From: JANRKH01 sp033763595 | Lineage (GTDB): Bacteria; Pseudomonadota; Alphaproteobacteria; Rickettsiales; Rickettsiaceae | Reading direction: 5' to 3' | DNA length: 8,035 nt | Assembly (NCBI GenBank): GCA_033763595.1 | Contig: JANRKH010000059.1 | Span: 1-8,035, forward strand | Part shown: in pieces, positions 6,040 to 8,035 of the stretch | Layout of the letters: each line of letters begins with the position of its first letter | Position numbering within the stretch: position 1 is the first letter of the stretch | Position numbers and translations under genes: made by a program | The notes under the pieces: generated by a model | Databases searched by the model: none | What the model saw: only the letters and a program-made list of their open reading frames with translations | Told to the model about the DNA's origin: nothing

Positions 6040-6892
6040 TAGACCCCTCCGGAAACTCTATTCCTAGCTTCAATTGCCTCGACGCGCATGTAGCAGGACC
6101 CTCATGTACCTTATGTACACTCCGGTCTTCCTCCGTTCCTTGCGCTTCTGGCACTTGCTTGCCAGGAGCGGGTTTCTGAAGAGGTCTATTTTCTATTATG
6201 AATTGTTTGATGAATTTAGATGCGGCTGCTTGCTCTGCTTCTTTTTTATTTTTGCCATTAGCGACAGCTGATCTTTTTGAGTCAATAGATACTTTTATCT
6301 CAAAATCTGGCGCATGACTTGGTCCTTTTATTGATATTGATGTATATTCTGGTGCGCCATATCCGTTTTTATGAGCCCATTCCTGTAAAAAAGTTTTTGA
6401 ATCTTGTTCTAAATTGTCATTGTGCCTTAGTAACTCAGTCCAAAGATTTTCGATTATTATTCTGACATTGTTCAATCCACTGTCAAGGTAAACGGCTCCT
6501 ATTATAGCTTCTAGGACATTTTCTAGGTTTCTTTTATTATATCTTCCGCCATTTGACTCCTCTCCTTTAGACATAAAAATCTTGTCACCTAGATTAATTT
6601 TTTGCGCTATGCTGGAAATCGCAGAGGATGAAACTAGCTTAGACCTTAGTTTAGACAAATCTCCTTCGAATTTTTGCTCATATTTTCTGAATAAAAGCTC
6701 GCTTATCACTAAATTCAGAACGGAATCTCCTAGGAATTCCAACCTTTCGTAATTAGTACTCTTTTTTCTAATATCCTTGTAAGATGGATGAGTCAGTGCT
6801 TCCATGATGATTAATTTAGAGCTAAACTCGTACGAAATTTCTCTTTCAACTTCGCATATTAATTTAAGATCCTTTTGGTCTATCTGTATCAT
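6026..6892 (-). CDS. rnc: Ribonuclease III with a C-terminal tail encoded by a palindromic element
   Basis: RNase III cleaves double-stranded RNA in rRNA maturation and mRNA turnover. The catalytic domain (about 1-155) carries the signature NYERLEFLGDSVL with Glu52 and Asp56, and a second acidic site ENVLEAIIGAVYLDSG with Glu128. The dsRNA-binding domain follows at about 161-232 (DSKTFLQEWAHKNGYGAPEY to KKEAEQAAASKFIKQ). At 288 residues it is about 50-60 longer than usual. Residues 236-284 are encoded entirely by the 147-bp element at 6041-6187 and are rich in Pro, Gly and charged residues, unlike the rest. Without the element (plus 3 bp) the protein would be 238 residues and end IIENDSK. The ATG at 6892 overlaps lepB by 29 nt, without a Shine-Dalgarno. 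All catalytic residues are present, so activity is expected; the effect of the tail is unknown. Confidence 0.95.
   Translation of the reverse strand: MIQIDQKDLKLICEVEREISYEFSSKLIIMEALTHPSYKDIRKKSTNYERLEFLGDSVLNLVISELLFRKYEQKFEGDLSKLRSKLVSSSAISSIAQKINLGDKIFMSKGEESNGGRYNKRNLENVLEAIIGAVYLDSGLNNVRIIIENLWTELLRHNDNLEQDSKTFLQEWAHKNGYGAPEYTSISIKGPSHAPDFEIKVSIDSKRSAVANGKNKKEAEQAAASKFIKQFIIENRPLQKPAPGKQVPEAQGTEEDRSVHKVHEGPATCASRQLKLGIEFPEGSNDSK
6040..6050 (-). promoter_or_regulatory. Strong ribosome binding site contributed by the palindromic element
   Basis: On the minus strand GGAGGGG (6050-6044) stands just ahead of the ATG at 6039, with 6 nt between GGAGG and the ATG. It is the best Shine-Dalgarno in the operon; most other starts here have none. 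It is the terminal part of the inverted repeat, so the insertion rather than the ancestral sequence provides it. It supports the 6039 start. Confidence 0.7.
6041..6187. repeat. 147-bp imperfect palindromic element inserted in frame in rnc (RPE-like)
   Basis: The ends are inverted repeats: AGACC (6041-6045) against GGTCT (6183-6187), with 14 of the first 18 positions complementary. Homology between the arms continues inward with small gaps: TCCTAGC/TCCTGGC, CAATTGCC/CAAGTGCC and a shared GCGCA block. The centre near 6112 is a tight hairpin: 6095-6100 pairs with 6124-6129, and 6105-6109 with 6115-6119 around a 5-nt loop. I count 80 G+C in 147 (54%), against about 32-34% just outside. The length is exactly 49 codons and stays open in the rnc frame. 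The bases ATT flank both ends (6038-6040, 6188-6190), a possible target duplication. Behaviour matches Rickettsia palindromic elements; the sequence itself is not one I recognise, and no second copy is in this window. Confidence 0.85.
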
Positions 6893-7751
6893 ATAAACTA
6901 GTTAAAAAAAATCTCTGATATTTAAAGGATGATATCCACTTCCAAACTTGCGTGATCTGTTCAAACGCTAGTGGATTGTCCAAAATTAAGGGCTCGCCAA
7001 AAGAAAAAAATACGAAACGTGCTTTACTAATAAAATTTTCAAAAGGAACAAATCCTAGCTCAAATCTACTATCGCCAGATTGATCTCTATTATCACCTAA
7101 GAAGAAGTAATGTCCCTCTGGTATAAAAAATGGTCCTGAATTTTTTGAAACATATAGATGGTCCAAGTTACTCGCGTGTTCAGACTCTCTAATATGCCTA
7201 GTAAAATAAGAAACGCCATTTGATAAAGTTTCTTTATATTCATCAAATATCACCCCATTTTCCTCGTATGTTCTTATAATATTCGTCTGTACCTGTATGT
7301 CATTTATGTATATTATACTATTTTTTATTTCAATTTTTTCACCAGGTAATCCAACTAATCTTTTTATATAACGTTCATGCATTTGATGTGGCGGGCGAAA
7401 AATGATCACATCTCCACGTTTTGGAGGCGCCTCCAAAAATCTTCCTGAAAATAAATTTGTACTAATTATAAATGAATGTCTACTATAACCATAACTATAT
7501 TTGGTTGAGAAAATATAGTCTCCATTTATAAGAGTCTTTTTCATTGAGTCAGAAGGTATGTAAAAAGGTTCAAAAACTAGAATTCTTATGCTTAAAGCAA
7601 GTATAATTATGTAAATGAGAGACTTTACCTCTCCAATAAATGAAGAATTTTTGTTATTTCGACGCTCTCCTTGCTGAAGGCGAGGGTTTAAACGTGTATT
7701 GGTTCTGACATTGAAATCGATATTTGTATTTTTTGAATTATCCATAAACAT
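6864..7751 (-). CDS. lepB: Signal peptidase I (LepB)
   Basis: This inner-membrane serine protease of 295 residues removes signal peptides from exported proteins. A basic, Asn-rich cytoplasmic tail of about 42 residues leads into one membrane helix (about 43-62, SLIYIIILALSIRILVF). The catalytic boxes follow: IPSDSM with nucleophile Ser69, RYIKRLVGLPGE with general base Lys130, and GDNRDQSGDSRF (219-230). The ATG at 7751 is preferred: GAGG (7768-7765) lies 13 nt upstream, already rather far, and the in-frame ATG at 7745 would be farther still. It is the first gene of the seven-gene run and overlaps rnc by 29 nt; the lepB-rnc pairing is widely conserved in bacteria. The N-terminal tail is longer than in many relatives. 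All boxes look intact. Confidence 0.96.
   Translation of the reverse strand: MFMDNSKNTNIDFNVRTNTRLNPRLQQGERRNNKNSSFIGEVKSLIYIIILALSIRILVFEPFYIPSDSMKKTLINGDYIFSTKYSYGYSRHSFIISTNLFSGRFLEAPPKRGDVIIFRPPHQMHERYIKRLVGLPGEKIEIKNSIIYINDIQVQTNIIRTYEENGVIFDEYKETLSNGVSYFTRHIRESEHASNLDHLYVSKNSGPFFIPEGHYFFLGDNRDQSGDSRFELGFVPFENFISKARFVFFSFGEPLILDNPLAFEQITQVWKWISSFKYQRFFLTSLYDTDRPKGS
7419..7438. repeat. 20-bp perfect palindrome inside lepB
   Basis: TTTTGGAGGCGCCTCCAAAA is its own reverse complement over all 20 positions. It encodes the FLEAPPK stretch (residues 106-111 region) just before the conserved KRGDVIIFR segment of LepB. There is no loop, so it is better viewed as a possible two-fold DNA site than as an RNA hairpin. 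It may be chance within coding sequence. Confidence 0.9.
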
Positions 7752-7771
7752 ATATTATTTTCATCCTCTGT

Positions 7772-7777
7772 ATTATA
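7772..7777 (-). promoter_or_regulatory. Possible -10 box for the lepB operon
   Basis: A perfect TATAAT is read at 7777-7772 on the minus strand, which would place the transcript start near 7765 and give lepB a leader of only about 14 nt. The -35 region is poor: CTGGAT with a 17-nt spacer, or TTGCTG with an over-long 20-nt spacer. The operon may instead be transcribed from beyond the window. Confidence 0.35.
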
Positions 7778-7896
7778 AATAGTAGCTATATTAAATCCAG
7801 CAAAAATTACTATTTTTATTTGCACAGTTCCATATACATCTAAGATAAAATTCTTCTGTCGTTGTATGTGTCTTGTTATTGTGTATAAGTACATAA

Positions 7897-7925
7897 TTGA
7901 CCAAATCTCATTTTGGTGGTAGAAT
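7897..7925 (+). promoter_or_regulatory. Plus-strand sigma70-like promoter pointing out of the window
   Basis: TTGACC (7897-7902), a 17-nt spacer and TAGAAT (7920-7925) give a near-consensus sigma70-type promoter, with TGG just before the -10 as an extended element. The spacer contains a small dyad, CCAAA (7901-7905) and TTTGG (7912-7916). Transcription would start near 7932 and run rightward, away from lepB. The gene served would lie at or beyond the right edge; an ATG at 8011 stays open to the end but has no Shine-Dalgarno. Confidence 0.55.
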
Positions 7926-7987
7926 CTTAAGGTAAGATAAGATAAGAACATAAACTTAAATCCTCATATCAATTAATACTTAAATCA

Positions 7988-8011
7988 TTACACAATAAAT
8001 TACACAATAAA
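7988..8011. repeat. Two tandem copies of a 12-bp repeat
   Basis: TTACACAATAAA occurs at 7988-7999 and again at 8000-8011 without mismatch. It lies in the leader that the plus-strand promoter would produce. Short AT-rich duplication, probably slippage. Confidence 0.85.
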
Positions 8012-8035
8012 TGCAAAATAAGCCTCTAATTAGTT

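Noticed and set aside
6074..6271. 65-codon plus-strand frame across the palindromic element
   Set aside because: Antisense to rnc; openness follows from the palindromic arms and from GC-rich sequence. No start signal or family match.
7688..7951. 87-codon minus-strand frame overlapping the lepB start
   Set aside because: No Shine-Dalgarno, no recognisable motif, and it overlaps lepB in another frame; composition looks like translated intergenic AT-rich DNA.
8011..8035. Plus-strand ATG open to the window edge (MQNKPLIS)
   Set aside because: Only eight codons are visible and there is no Shine-Dalgarno; not enough to call a gene, though it is downstream of a good promoter.
1..8035. CRISPR array, tRNA or rRNA genes, insertion sequence ends
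   Set aside because: No spaced direct repeats of CRISPR type, no cloverleaf or CCA-type ends, and no transposase with terminal inverted repeats were seen.

Overview
The window reads as chromosomal sequence from an AT-rich alphaproteobacterium, most likely an intracellular member of the Rickettsiales. The evidence is the short prolyl-tRNA synthetase without an editing insert, the lepB-rnc pair, the proS-lolC-lolD run, an Rpn/PD-(D/E)XK gene at the edge, and a palindromic element inserted in frame in a coding gene, as in Rickettsia palindromic elements. The order-level assignment is inference; I cannot name a genus.

Almost everything lies on the minus strand, read from right to left. At the right edge (7752-8035) is a short AT-rich intergenic region. 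It holds a good plus-strand sigma70-like promoter pointing out of the window and a possible -10 box for the minus-strand operon. Then come seven tightly packed genes: lepB (signal peptidase I), rnc (RNase III), a heme-copper-oxidase-like membrane protein, folE (GTP cyclohydrolase I), proS, a lolC/E permease and lolD. The first three junctions from lepB to folE overlap by 29, 14 and 32 nt, and the later gaps are only 13, 15 and 6 nt. This looks like one transcription unit with translational coupling. Functionally it mixes secretion, RNA processing, folate/pterin synthesis, tRNA charging and lipoprotein export, which is typical of a compacted housekeeping operon rather than one pathway; lolC and lolD clearly work together.

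Downstream of lolD is a 368-nt gap (348-715). It has a weak hairpin, a possible extended -10 promoter and four perfect 17-bp tandem repeats. After it, the window is left through the 5' part of an Rpn-family nuclease/transposase-like gene with a serine-rich N-terminus.

The most interesting object is a 147-bp, GC-rich imperfect palindrome at 6041-6187, inside the 3' end of rnc. It is exactly 49 codons long and adds a tail to RNase III beyond its dsRNA-binding domain. It is flanked by a possible 3-bp target duplication. It also ends in a strong Shine-Dalgarno sequence placed correctly for the next gene. It resembles Rickettsia palindromic elements in behaviour, but I do not recognise its sequence as a named family.
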